This document shows, piece after piece, positions 1 through 5,963 of a stretch of DNA of 7,527 nucleotides. The stretch's first letter is position 1. Every line of letters starts with the position of its first letter. The stretch is from an uncultured Flavobacterium sp. GTDB lineage: Bacteria; Bacteroidota; Bacteroidia; Flavobacteriales; Flavobacteriaceae. The position numbers and the translations under genes were made by a program. The stretch lies in assembly GCF_946478785.1 (NCBI RefSeq), contig NZ_CAMLDD010000051.1, positions 1-7,527 of the forward strand. The letters are read 5' to 3'. The notes under the pieces were generated by a model, which saw only the letters and a program-made list of their open reading frames with translations, ran no database searches and was not told the DNA's origin.

Positions 1-55
1 GAACCCCCCTTACCAGGATGAAAACCTGGCGTCCTAACCGATAGACGAACGGACC
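1..55 (-). tRNA. tRNA-Glu (UUC), 3' part cut off by window edge
   Basis: On the minus strand this is base-for-base identical to the corresponding part of the complete tRNA-Glu at 93-164. The 5' acceptor strand (complement of 49-55), D arm, anticodon arm with loop TTTTCAT (anticodon TTC), variable loop and the start of the T arm are visible. The rest of the T arm and the 3' acceptor strand lie outside the window. It is the second gene of a tandem pair and is probably co-transcribed with the first, since only 37 nt separate them and no -7 element is seen between. Confidence 0.93.
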
Positions 56-92
56 ATTATATCAAGTTGAAACTTGGCTCGCAGAAAAAAAG

Positions 93-164
93 TAGTCCGT
101 GGGGGAATCGAACCCCCCTTACCAGGATGAAAACCTGGCGTCCTAACCGATAGACGAACGGACC
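93..164 (-). tRNA. tRNA-Glu (UUC), complete
   Basis: Read on the minus strand this folds into a 72-nt cloverleaf. It has a 7-bp acceptor stem that opens with a G-U pair, a D arm, a 5-bp anticodon stem CCAGG/CCTGG around the loop TTTTCAT, a 4-nt variable loop, and a GGGGG/CCCCC T stem with loop TTCGATT. The anticodon TTC (complement of 129-131) gives Glu. The discriminator base is A, and the next bases (complement of 90-92) are CTT, so CCA is not encoded and must be added after transcription. It is the first gene of a tandem pair and lies downstream of proS on the same strand. Confidence 0.97.
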
Positions 165-186
165 GTGTGTTTCTCTAATGCGGATG

Positions 187-216
187 CAAAAATACAACTA
201 TTTTTAAGATGTACAA
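187..216 (-). promoter_or_regulatory. Promoter for the tRNA-Glu pair
   Basis: The minus strand reads TTG (complement of 214-216), 19 nt, then TATTTTTG (complement of 187-194). This fits the Bacteroidota consensus TTG-N17-23-TAnnTTTG. Initiation would fall around 180, about 15 nt before the mature 5' end of the tRNA at 164. It lies wholly within the 80-nt gap after the proS stop, so the tRNAs need not depend on proS read-through. A 10-bp direct repeat (GATGCAAAAA on the plus strand at 183-192 and 222-231) flanks it. Confidence 0.7.
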
Positions 217-244
217 TACCTGATGCAAAAAAAAATAAAAAATT

Positions 245-1723
245 TTAATATGCCTTCGCAAACAACACTCTTTTTGTAGACGGATTCCCAGTAAACACAC
301 AGCTTCCCGTCTCTTCTGCATGACTTAAAGGAATGCAGCGAATTGTTGCTTTTGTCAGGTCTTTTATTTTTTCTTCAGTAGCTGCTGTACCGTCCCAATG
401 AGCTGATACAAAACCGCCTTTACCATCCAAAACTTCTTTAAACTCCTCAAAACTATTTACTTCTGTAATATGTGTATTACGATAATCTAATGCTTTGTTA
501 AATAAATCAGCCTGAATCTGCTCTAGCAGGTCATTTATATAATTTACGATTCCTTCTCCAGAAACAGTCTCTTTTGTCAATGTATCTCGTCTTGCAACCT
601 CAAAAGTTCCATTTTCTAAATCTTTTGGACCAACAGCAATTCGAACCGGAACACCTTTTAATTCCCATTCAGCAAATTTGAATCCTGGTTTTTGTGTTGT
701 TCTGTCATCATATTTAACTGAAATCTTCAATTTTCTCAACTTCCCAGTCAAATCATTAACAGCAGCTGTAATTTCAGCCAATTGTTCATCAGTTTTATAA
801 ATCGGAACGATTACTACTTGTATAGGAGCTAAATTTGGAGGCAAAACCAATCCCTGATCATCAGAGTGCGTCATAACTAAAGCTCCCATCAAACGGGTAG
901 AAACTCCCCAGGAGGTCCCCCAAACATGTTCCTGCTTTCCTTCGGCATTTGCAAACTTCACATCAAATGCTTTTGCAAAATTTTGTCCTAAAAAGTGAGA
1001 TGTTCCTGCCTGTAATGCTTTTCCGTCCTGCATTAAAGCTTCAATACAATACGTTTCATCGGCTCCTGCAAAACGTTCAGTTTCTGTTTTGATACCTTTT
1101 ACTACCGGAATTGCCATGAAGTTTTCTACAAAATCCGCATACACATTCATCATTTTTTCAGATTCTTCAATTGCTTCTGCCTTTGTAGCATGTGCCGTAT
1201 GTCCTTCCTGCCATAAAAACTCGGCTGTTCTTAAAAACAAGCGTGTACGCATTTCCCAACGCACCACATTTGCCCATTGATTAATCAATAAAGGTAAATC
1301 TCTATATGACTGTACCCATCCTTTATATGTAGACCAGATAATTGCCTCACTCGTTGGACGAACAATAAGCTCCTCTTCTAATTTAGCATTCGGATCAACC
1401 ATAAGTTTTCCGGGTTTATCAGGATCATTTTTTAATCTGTAGTGTGTTACAATAGCACATTCTTTTGCAAATCCTTCTGCGTTTTTTTCTTCCGCTTCAA
1501 ACATGCTTTTTGGAACAAATAAAGGAAAGTATGCATTTTGATGTCCGGTTTCTTTAAACATTCTGTCTAACTCAGCCTGCATTTTTTCCCAAATTGCATA
1601 TCCGTATGGCTTGATTACCATACAGCCTCTAACTCCTGAATTTTCGGCTAAATCTGCTTTAACAACCAGTTCGTTATACCATTTCGAATAATCTTCTGAT
1701 CTTGTAGTGAGGTTCTTACTCAT
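245..1723 (-). CDS. proS: Prolyl-tRNA synthetase, archaeal/eukaryote type
   Basis: A class II aminoacyl-tRNA synthetase that charges tRNA-Pro with proline in the cytoplasm, using ATP. The 492-residue length and layout fit the short archaeal/eukaryote-type ProRS, which lacks the editing insertion of the E. coli-type enzyme. Visible parts are a motif 1 region (about 34-72), VRPTSE at 121-126, motif 2 (RWEMRTR at 155-161, then [15 protein letters not shown] at 164-178), [14 protein letters not shown] at 240-253, and motif 3 (about 272-296, [20 protein letters not shown]). A HGTP-type anticodon-binding domain follows (about 303-402), then a C-terminal domain ending in the family-typical Tyr. In that domain the usual four-Cys zinc site is degenerate: D444, T449 and T478 stand at three Cys positions and only C475 remains. 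The ATG at 1723 sits about 47 nt downstream of a good promoter. Downstream on the same strand are two tRNA-Glu genes. No clear hairpin terminator is seen after the stop, only a T-rich stretch. Confidence 0.97.
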   Translation of the reverse strand: MSKNLTTRSEDYSKWYNELVVKADLAENSGVRGCMVIKPYGYAIWEKMQAELDRMFKETGHQNAYFPLFVPKSMFEAEEKNAEGFAKECAIVTHYRLKNDPDKPGKLMVDPNAKLEEELIVRPTSEAIIWSTYKGWVQSYRDLPLLINQWANVVRWEMRTRLFLRTAEFLWQEGHTAHATKAEAIEESEKMMNVYADFVENFMAIPVVKGIKTETERFAGADETYCIEALMQDGKALQAGTSHFLGQNFAKAFDVKFANAEGKQEHVWGTSWGVSTRLMGALVMTHSDDQGLVLPPNLAPIQVVIVPIYKTDEQLAEITAAVNDLTGKLRKLKISVKYDDRTTQKPGFKFAEWELKGVPVRIAVGPKDLENGTFEVARRDTLTKETVSGEGIVNYINDLLEQIQADLFNKALDYRNTHITEVNSFEEFKEVLDGKGGFVSAHWDGTAATEEKIKDLTKATIRCIPLSHAEETGSCVFTGNPSTKRVLFAKAY

Positions 1724-1776
1724 ATTGAATAGTTTGGCACAAATTTTGTTTTACTTTTTTTAACTAAATAGTTTCG

Positions 1777-1804
1777 CAAAACTAACTATTTTTGTAATGT
1801 GCAA
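1777..1804 (-). promoter_or_regulatory. proS promoter
   Basis: The minus strand reads TTG (complement of 1802-1804), 17 nt, then TAGTTTTG (complement of 1777-1784), a full match to the Bacteroidota pattern TTG-N17-23-TAnnTTTG. An alternative TTG three bases further upstream gives N20. Initiation would be near 1770, leaving a leader of about 47 nt before the proS ATG. The -7 box lies only 2 bp from the divergent -7 box at 1787-1794. Confidence 0.7.
1787..1794 (+). promoter_or_regulatory. -7 element for the lipoprotein/porin gene pair
   Basis: TATTTTTG matches the Bacteroidota -7 consensus TAnnTTTG, 30 nt before the ATG at 1825. No good TTG lies 17-23 nt upstream (about 1761-1769 reads TAACTAAAT), so the -33 half is weak or absent. 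This suggests a weaker or activator-dependent promoter compared with the divergent proS promoter. Expected initiation is near 1800, giving a leader of about 25 nt. Confidence 0.5.
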
Positions 1805-1824
1805 CAATAAAAAACACCACAGAT

Positions 1825-2832
1825 ATGAAAACTAATATTTCTCTCCGACAAAACTCAACTCATTTCTATCTAATTGGATTATTGAGTTTTCTATTAGCAT
1901 CGTGTGGTTCTTACCAAAATACTTCGTACAATGATAATGATGGAGTTTATGGCAATACCCGCACTTATGCACAATCAAACACCACCAACACTAATAACCA
2001 ATATAAAGACTACTTCAGATCATTACAAGATGATAATCAGCCTACTGAAATTTTTACAGACGTAGACAGCTATGGTAATTATGCAGAAAATGACAGCATA
2101 CAAACTGCCTCTGCAGCTTATCCTGCATGGGGAAGCAGCAATTCTGAAGTATCCATAAATGTTTATTCCGATCCTATGTGGTCAATGGGATTCGGTTATG
2201 GATTTGGATATCCTTATTATGGATGGGGATATGGAGGATATGGCGGTTACTGGGGCTATCCGGGATACGGATGGGGCTATCCAGGATATTGGGGAGCTGG
2301 CTGGGGATATCCAGGCTACTGGGGATCTGGATATTACAACAACTACTCCTATAACTATGGAAGAAGAGGATCTGCCGCTTATTACGGAGGAAGAAATTAT
2401 GCTTCTAACCGAAATTATTATAACACCAATAGAAGAAGCTATAGTACAAATAGAAATTACACCACTAACAGAAGCTCTTCAACTAATAGAAATTATACCA
2501 CCAATAGAAGTTACACCACAAACAGACAAAACAGTTTTTCTGATTACAGAAGAAGTTCTACTGTAAACGGCAGAACATCAAGCCCTACTTTTACAAACAG
2601 AAGAAGTAGTGCTACTCAAAACAACAACAGTAGTAGTAATTATTCAAACAGAAGATCAGGCAACTCAACTACCACAACTAGAAGCTATAACAATAATAGC
2701 AACAACTCATCAAGAAGCTATTCATCACCAACCCCTTCCCGTTCCTACAACAATAGTGGCAGTGGTGGAAGCATGAGATCGTCTGGCGGTGGCGGTGGTG
2801 GAAGATCATACGGTGGAGGCGGAAGAAGATAA
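1825..2832 (+). CDS. Low-complexity Tyr/Gly/Trp- and Asn/Arg/Ser-rich lipoprotein, function unknown
   Basis: I do not recognise a functional family. The N-terminus is a lipoprotein signal with a hydrophobic stretch (about 13-24) and lipobox L24-A25-S26-C27, so the mature protein is probably lipid-anchored at C27. The residues after Cys (GSYQN) lack the acidic run of known Bacteroidota surface-export signals, so a periplasm-facing location is more likely; this is inference. The mature chain falls into zones: an Asn/Thr/Asp-rich part (28-120); an aromatic/Gly zone (about 121-178) with GWGYPGYWG repeated at 149-157 and 159-167; an Asn/Arg/Tyr zone with a 6-residue TNR repeat (208-234); a Ser/Asn/Arg zone; and a Gly-rich tail ending in GGGGRR. 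There is no catalytic motif and Cys27 is the only Cys. It starts 30 nt after a -7 box and is followed after 46 nt by the porin gene on the same strand, so the two are probably co-transcribed. The reading frame is supported by the signal peptide and by the absence of stops over 335 codons. Confidence 0.85.
   Translation: MKTNISLRQNSTHFYLIGLLSFLLASCGSYQNTSYNDNDGVYGNTRTYAQSNTTNTNNQYKDYFRSLQDDNQPTEIFTDVDSYGNYAENDSIQTASAAYPAWGSSNSEVSINVYSDPMWSMGFGYGFGYPYYGWGYGGYGGYWGYPGYGWGYPGYWGAGWGYPGYWGSGYYNNYSYNYGRRGSAAYYGGRNYASNRNYYNTNRRSYSTNRNYTTNRSSSTNRNYTTNRSYTTNRQNSFSDYRRSSTVNGRTSSPTFTNRRSSATQNNNSSSNYSNRRSGNSTTTTRSYNNNSNNSSRSYSSPTPSRSYNNSGSGGSMRSSGGGGGGRSYGGGGRR
2446..2526 (+). repeat. 18-bp in-frame tandem repeat (TNR hexapeptide), about 4.5 copies
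   Basis: Inside the lipoprotein gene, codons 208-234 read TNRNYT, TNRSSS, TNRNYT, TNRSYT, TNR, a strict 6-residue period. The copies vary at the third codon position (for example aatagaaattac against aacagaagc), so the repeat is not freshly expanded. A looser 7-residue version precedes it, with TNR at 201-203. Confidence 0.85.
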
Positions 2833-2878
2833 TATTCTTCTGTTAATATCAATAGAACTACCTAAAACTTAAATCAAA

Positions 2879-4390
2879 ATGAAAAAAATATTCATCCTAC
2901 TTATATCAGGATTAACATTTAGCACCTCATATTCACAAGAAGTTTCAGACGCCATGCGTTATTCTCAGGACAATTTAACAGGAACTGCCCGTTTTAGAGC
3001 AATGGGCGGAGCCTTTGGAGCTCTTGGTGGAGATTTATCTTCTTTGTCAGTAAACCCGGCCGGATCTGCCATATTTTCAAATAATCAGGTTGGAGTAACT
3101 TTTAGCAATCAGGATATCAAAAACAACTCTAATTACTTTGGCACTCAGACCAGTGATAAGGAAAATTCATTTATTTTAAATCAGGCAGGAGGTGTTTTTG
3201 TTTTCAATAATAGAAATCCTAACAGTAATTGGAAAAAAATAACGATTGGAGCAAGTTATGAAAACACGAATAATTTTAATAATAATTTTTTCTCAGCCGG
3301 AACCAATCTAAACAACTCAATTGATAGGTATTTTTTAGTTTACGCTGACAGATCATTTTCTTCTCCAAGCTATATTAAAGATGCTTACTACGAAGATTTA
3401 TCATACGTAGAACAACAAACTCACCTGGGACTTAATGGAAATGTTATTCAGGGCTCCAACGACAACATTTACTCAAGTAATGTCCCCGCAGGCAGCACTC
3501 CCACAGATCGCGATTATTATCAGGAAAATGAAATTTACGCCAGAGGATATAACAGCAAATTAAGCTTTAACATTGCAACATCATATAAAGACCGGATTTA
3601 TCTTGGAGCGAATTTAAATGTTCATGTTACTGATTATAGAAGATCCAGCAGCTTTTACGAAAACAACAACAATCCACTTGAACCAAGGGAAACTATATCT
3701 AATCTACGTTTTAATAATGATTTATACACTTATGGAAACGGGTTTTCCTTTCAATTAGGAGCAATTGCTAAAGTAACCGAAGCCTTTAGACTTGGTGTTG
3801 CATACGAATCCAATACCTGGTATGAATTATATGATGAAATATATCAAAGTTTATATACAACAACAGAAAACAATGCCAATCAGGCCTTTGATTACGACAT
3901 TAACCCAGACGTTATCAATATTTACGAACCATACACCTTGCAGACTCCGGGTAAATTTACTTTTAGTGCCGCATATGTATTTGGAAAATCAGGCTTAATT
4001 AGTGTTGATTACGCCATTAAAGATTATGGAAATACCAAGTTCAAACCTACAAATGACTCAGGTTTTAGAAGCTTAAATAATGACATGAACGACCAATTAA
4101 CCAATAATGGCGAATTAAGGATTGGTGCAGAATACAAAATCAAGAGATTAAGCCTGCGTGGCGGATATCGCTTTGAAGGCAGTCCTTATAAAAACGGAAC
4201 AACAATTGGAGACCTAAACAGCTATTCTGGTGGTTTGGGTTATAATTTTGGATCAACCAAAGTAGATCTCGCCTATTCATTTACCGAAAGAAAATCGAGT
4301 CAGGGATTTTTTAATGTTGGATTAACTGATCCTGCTAATATTCAGTCAAAACTCAATAATGTTTCTTTGACTTTGTTGTTTGAATTGTAA
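2879..4390 (+). CDS. OmpP1/FadL/TodX-family outer-membrane transport protein
   Basis: A probable outer-membrane beta-barrel of the FadL-like group, whose characterised members move hydrophobic molecules such as long-chain fatty acids or toluene across the outer membrane. The substrate here cannot be read from sequence; flavobacterial members are sometimes loosely annotated as hemin receptors. A signal peptide (1-19) has a likely cleavage at SYS|QEV. The mature N-terminus carries the family signature: RAMGGAFGALGGD at 40-52 and NPAG at 59-62, corresponding to the plug region of FadL. The rest is rich in Asn, Tyr and Ser with alternating hydrophobic strands, for example FRLGVAYES and LRGGYRFEG, and ends in a strand with LTLLFEL. 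The length of 503 residues is slightly above the 420-450 typical of FadL. It lies 46 nt after the lipoprotein gene with no -7 box between, and a strong terminator follows, so the two form a likely bicistronic unit. Confidence 0.88.
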   Translation: MKKIFILLISGLTFSTSYSQEVSDAMRYSQDNLTGTARFRAMGGAFGALGGDLSSLSVNPAGSAIFSNNQVGVTFSNQDIKNNSNYFGTQTSDKENSFILNQAGGVFVFNNRNPNSNWKKITIGASYENTNNFNNNFFSAGTNLNNSIDRYFLVYADRSFSSPSYIKDAYYEDLSYVEQQTHLGLNGNVIQGSNDNIYSSNVPAGSTPTDRDYYQENEIYARGYNSKLSFNIATSYKDRIYLGANLNVHVTDYRRSSSFYENNNNPLEPRETISNLRFNNDLYTYGNGFSFQLGAIAKVTEAFRLGVAYESNTWYELYDEIYQSLYTTTENNANQAFDYDINPDVINIYEPYTLQTPGKFTFSAAYVFGKSGLISVDYAIKDYGNTKFKPTNDSGFRSLNNDMNDQLTNNGELRIGAEYKIKRLSLRGGYRFEGSPYKNGTTIGDLNSYSGGLGYNFGSTKVDLAYSFTERKSSQGFFNVGLTDPANIQSKLNNVSLTLLFEL

Positions 4391-4415
4391 TTAAGAATAA
4401 ATAGATGAATGGAAA

Positions 4416-4450
4416 TTTCCGTCTGGTCTTTTACCGGACGGATTTTTTTT
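4416..4450 (+). terminator. Intrinsic terminator after the porin gene
   Basis: A 9-bp stem TCCGTCTGG (4418-4426) / CCGGACGGA (4434-4442), with one T-G wobble and a 7-nt loop, is followed at once by eight T residues (4443-4450). It begins 27 nt after the porin stop and closes the lipoprotein-porin unit. Confidence 0.92.
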
Positions 4451-4524
4451 AGCCCTGATGGAAGTGGCATCCTTTTGTGGCGGGGTTCGCCACAAAAGAT
4501 ATAACGGACAGCAGCATTAGCTAC
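4450..4524. repeat. Palindromic intergenic element, possible flavobacterial interspersed repeat/RNA (Flavo-1-like?)
   Basis: The core is an 11-bp perfect stem, CTTTTGTGGCG (4472-4482) and CGCCACAAAAG (4488-4498), around the 5-nt loop GGGTT. A small GATG/CATC hairpin (4457-4460 and 4468-4471) lies next to it, and the outer ends TAGC (4450-4453) and GCTA (4520-4523) can pair, which suggests a closed multi-arm fold. From memory, blocks of the form AGCCCTGATgGAAG...ATCCTTTT, hairpin, AAAAGATAtA.CGGACAGC recur between genes in Flavobacterium genomes. Whether it is the Rfam Flavo-1 RNA or another repeat family I cannot tell here. It sits after a terminator and before the putative rimO promoter, so it is not obviously part of either mRNA. 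It lacks a T-run of its own on the plus strand. Confidence 0.55.
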
Positions 4525-4529
4525 ATAAA

Positions 4530-4563
4530 AAACACCTAAAACAAACTGAAACAACTGGTGTTT
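4530..4563. repeat. 7-bp inverted repeat upstream of rimO
   Basis: AAACACC (4530-4536) and GGTGTTT (4557-4563) form an inverted repeat with a 20-nt spacer. The right arm lies over the expected -33 position of the rimO promoter, so it could be an operator half-site pair. It could equally be chance in AT-rich DNA. Confidence 0.3.
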
Positions 4564-4576
4564 GGATAAAAAAGTG

Positions 4577-4584
4577 TAATTTTG
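4577..4584 (+). promoter_or_regulatory. -7 element for the rimO operon
   Basis: TAATTTTG matches TAnnTTTG and lies 20 nt before the rimO ATG at 4604, predicting a very short leader of about 13 nt. The -33 position is weak: CTG at 4555-4557 gives a 19-nt spacer but deviates from TTG, and the TTG at 4562-4564 is too close (12 nt). Confidence 0.55.
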
Positions 4585-4603
4585 CACTCCAATTTATAAA
4601 AGT

Positions 4604-5917
4604 ATGAGAACCAAGTCTTTAAAAAAGAACAAAATTAACGTAATCACTCTTGGGTGTTCGAAAAATGTATATGATAGTGAAGTACTGATGGGACAGCTTC
4701 GTGCCAATGGCAAAGAAGTCCAACATGAGGCACCTGCTGCAGAAGAGGGAAACATTATCGTAATCAACACTTGTGGTTTTATTGATAATGCAAAAGCAGA
4801 ATCGGTAAATATGATTTTGGAATATGCTGATAAAAAAGACAAAGGTTTGGTTGACAAGGTTTTTGTAACAGGATGTTTATCTGAACGTTACAGACCTGAT
4901 TTAGAAAAAGAAATTCCGAATGTAGATCAATATTTTGGTACAACAGAATTACCTCAGCTATTGAAAGCTTTGGGAGCCGATTATAAACATGAATTATTAG
5001 GAGAACGTTTAACGACTACTCCAAAAAATTACGCTTATTTGAAAATTGCGGAAGGATGTGACAGACCCTGCAGCTTTTGTGCAATTCCGCTTATGAGAGG
5101 ATCACATGTTTCGCAGCCTATTGAAAAATTGGTTAAAGAAGCACAAGGTTTAGCCAAAAATGGTGTAAAAGAATTGATTTTAATTGCTCAGGATTTGACT
5201 TATTACGGTCTTGACATTTATAAAAAAAGAAACCTTGCCGAGCTTTTAGAAGCTTTAGCAGCTGTTGAAGGTATTGAATGGATTCGTTTGCATTATGCAT
5301 ATCCTACCGGTTTCCCGATGGATGTTTTGGAATTAATGAAACGTGAGCCTAAGATTTGTAATTATATCGATATTCCGTTACAGCATATTTCAGATAATAT
5401 TTTAAAATCAATGCGCCGTGGTACAACTCAGGCCAAAACAACTCAATTATTAAAAGATTTCCGTGCAGCAGTTCCGGGAATGGCAATTAGAACCACTTTG
5501 ATAGTGGGTTACCCTGGCGAAACTCAGGAAGATTTTGAGATTTTGAAAGACTTTGTTCAGGAAATGAAGTTTGACAGAATGGGATGTTTTGCTTATTCCC
5601 ACGAAGAAAATACTCATGCCTATTTGCTTGAAGACGATGTTCCTGCAGATGTAAAACAAGCCAGAGCTAATGAAATCATGGAATTACAATCGCAGATTTC
5701 ATGGGATTTGAATCAGGAAAAAATTGGCGAGGTTTACAAATGTATTATTGACAGAAAAGAAGGTGCTCATTTTGTGGGAAGAACAGAATTTGACAGTCCG
5801 GATGTTGACAATGAAGTCTTAATAGATGCATCAAAGCATTACGTAAAAACTGGTGAATTTGTTAATATAAGGATAATAGAAGCTACAGAATTTGATTTAT
5901 ACGGAGAACCTGCTTAA
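4604..5917 (+). CDS. rimO: Ribosomal protein S12 methylthiotransferase RimO
   Basis: A radical-SAM enzyme that adds a methylthio group to a conserved Asp of ribosomal protein S12 (Asp88/89 in E. coli numbering), using two [4Fe-4S] clusters in the cytoplasm. The N-terminal UPF0004 domain carries its three cluster Cys: C18 in TLGCSKN, C57 in INTCGF and C91 in VTGCLSERY. The radical-SAM motif C152-x3-C156-x2-C159 lies in EGCDRPCSFCAIP. A C-terminal TRAM domain spans about 370-435. The TLGCSKNxxDSE opening, IPLMRG after the cluster and the 437-residue length favour RimO over the tRNA enzyme MiaB. The start at 4604 is 20 nt after a -7 box, and the N-terminal MRTKSLKKNK leads straight into the first domain strand. 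The next gene follows after 46 nt with no promoter or terminator seen, so rimO probably heads a three-gene operon. Confidence 0.96.
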   Translation: MRTKSLKKNKINVITLGCSKNVYDSEVLMGQLRANGKEVQHEAPAAEEGNIIVINTCGFIDNAKAESVNMILEYADKKDKGLVDKVFVTGCLSERYRPDLEKEIPNVDQYFGTTELPQLLKALGADYKHELLGERLTTTPKNYAYLKIAEGCDRPCSFCAIPLMRGSHVSQPIEKLVKEAQGLAKNGVKELILIAQDLTYYGLDIYKKRNLAELLEALAAVEGIEWIRLHYAYPTGFPMDVLELMKREPKICNYIDIPLQHISDNILKSMRRGTTQAKTTQLLKDFRAAVPGMAIRTTLIVGYPGETQEDFEILKDFVQEMKFDRMGCFAYSHEENTHAYLLEDDVPADVKQARANEIMELQSQISWDLNQEKIGEVYKCIIDRKEGAHFVGRTEFDSPDVDNEVLIDASKHYVKTGEFVNIRIIEATEFDLYGEPA

Positions 5918-5963
5918 ATTTACGATAAACAAATCATCCAAACTCAACTTAGATAAATATTTT

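Noticed and set aside
1089..1280. Small plus-strand frame antisense to proS
   Set aside because: A shadow of the well-supported ProRS reading frame in its conserved motif 2 region.
2446..2526. Reading the tandem 18-bp repeats as a CRISPR-like array
   Set aside because: The repeats are contiguous, imperfect and in frame within a coding sequence, with no unique spacers.
2159..2566. 135-codon open frame inside the lipoprotein gene
   Set aside because: It is an Ile/Glu/Asp-rich shadow of the repetitive Tyr/Gly and Asn/Arg codons in another frame, with no signal, domain or promoter of its own.
4472..4498. Reading the long hairpin as a second terminator of the porin gene
   Set aside because: It is followed by GATATAACGG and not by a T-run, and the strong terminator at 4416-4450 already precedes it.
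4342..4587. 81-codon minus-strand frame across the intergenic gap
   Set aside because: It covers the terminator and palindromic element and overlaps the porin end. Its translation has no recognisable features.
4594..4857. Minus-strand frame opposite the start of rimO
   Set aside because: It lies antisense to the conserved UPF0004 domain of rimO and shows no independent support.
5892..5963. In-frame 24-codon N-terminal extension of the small exported protein
   Set aside because: It overlaps the last 26 bases of rimO and would put a polar stretch before an otherwise clean signal peptide that begins at 5964.
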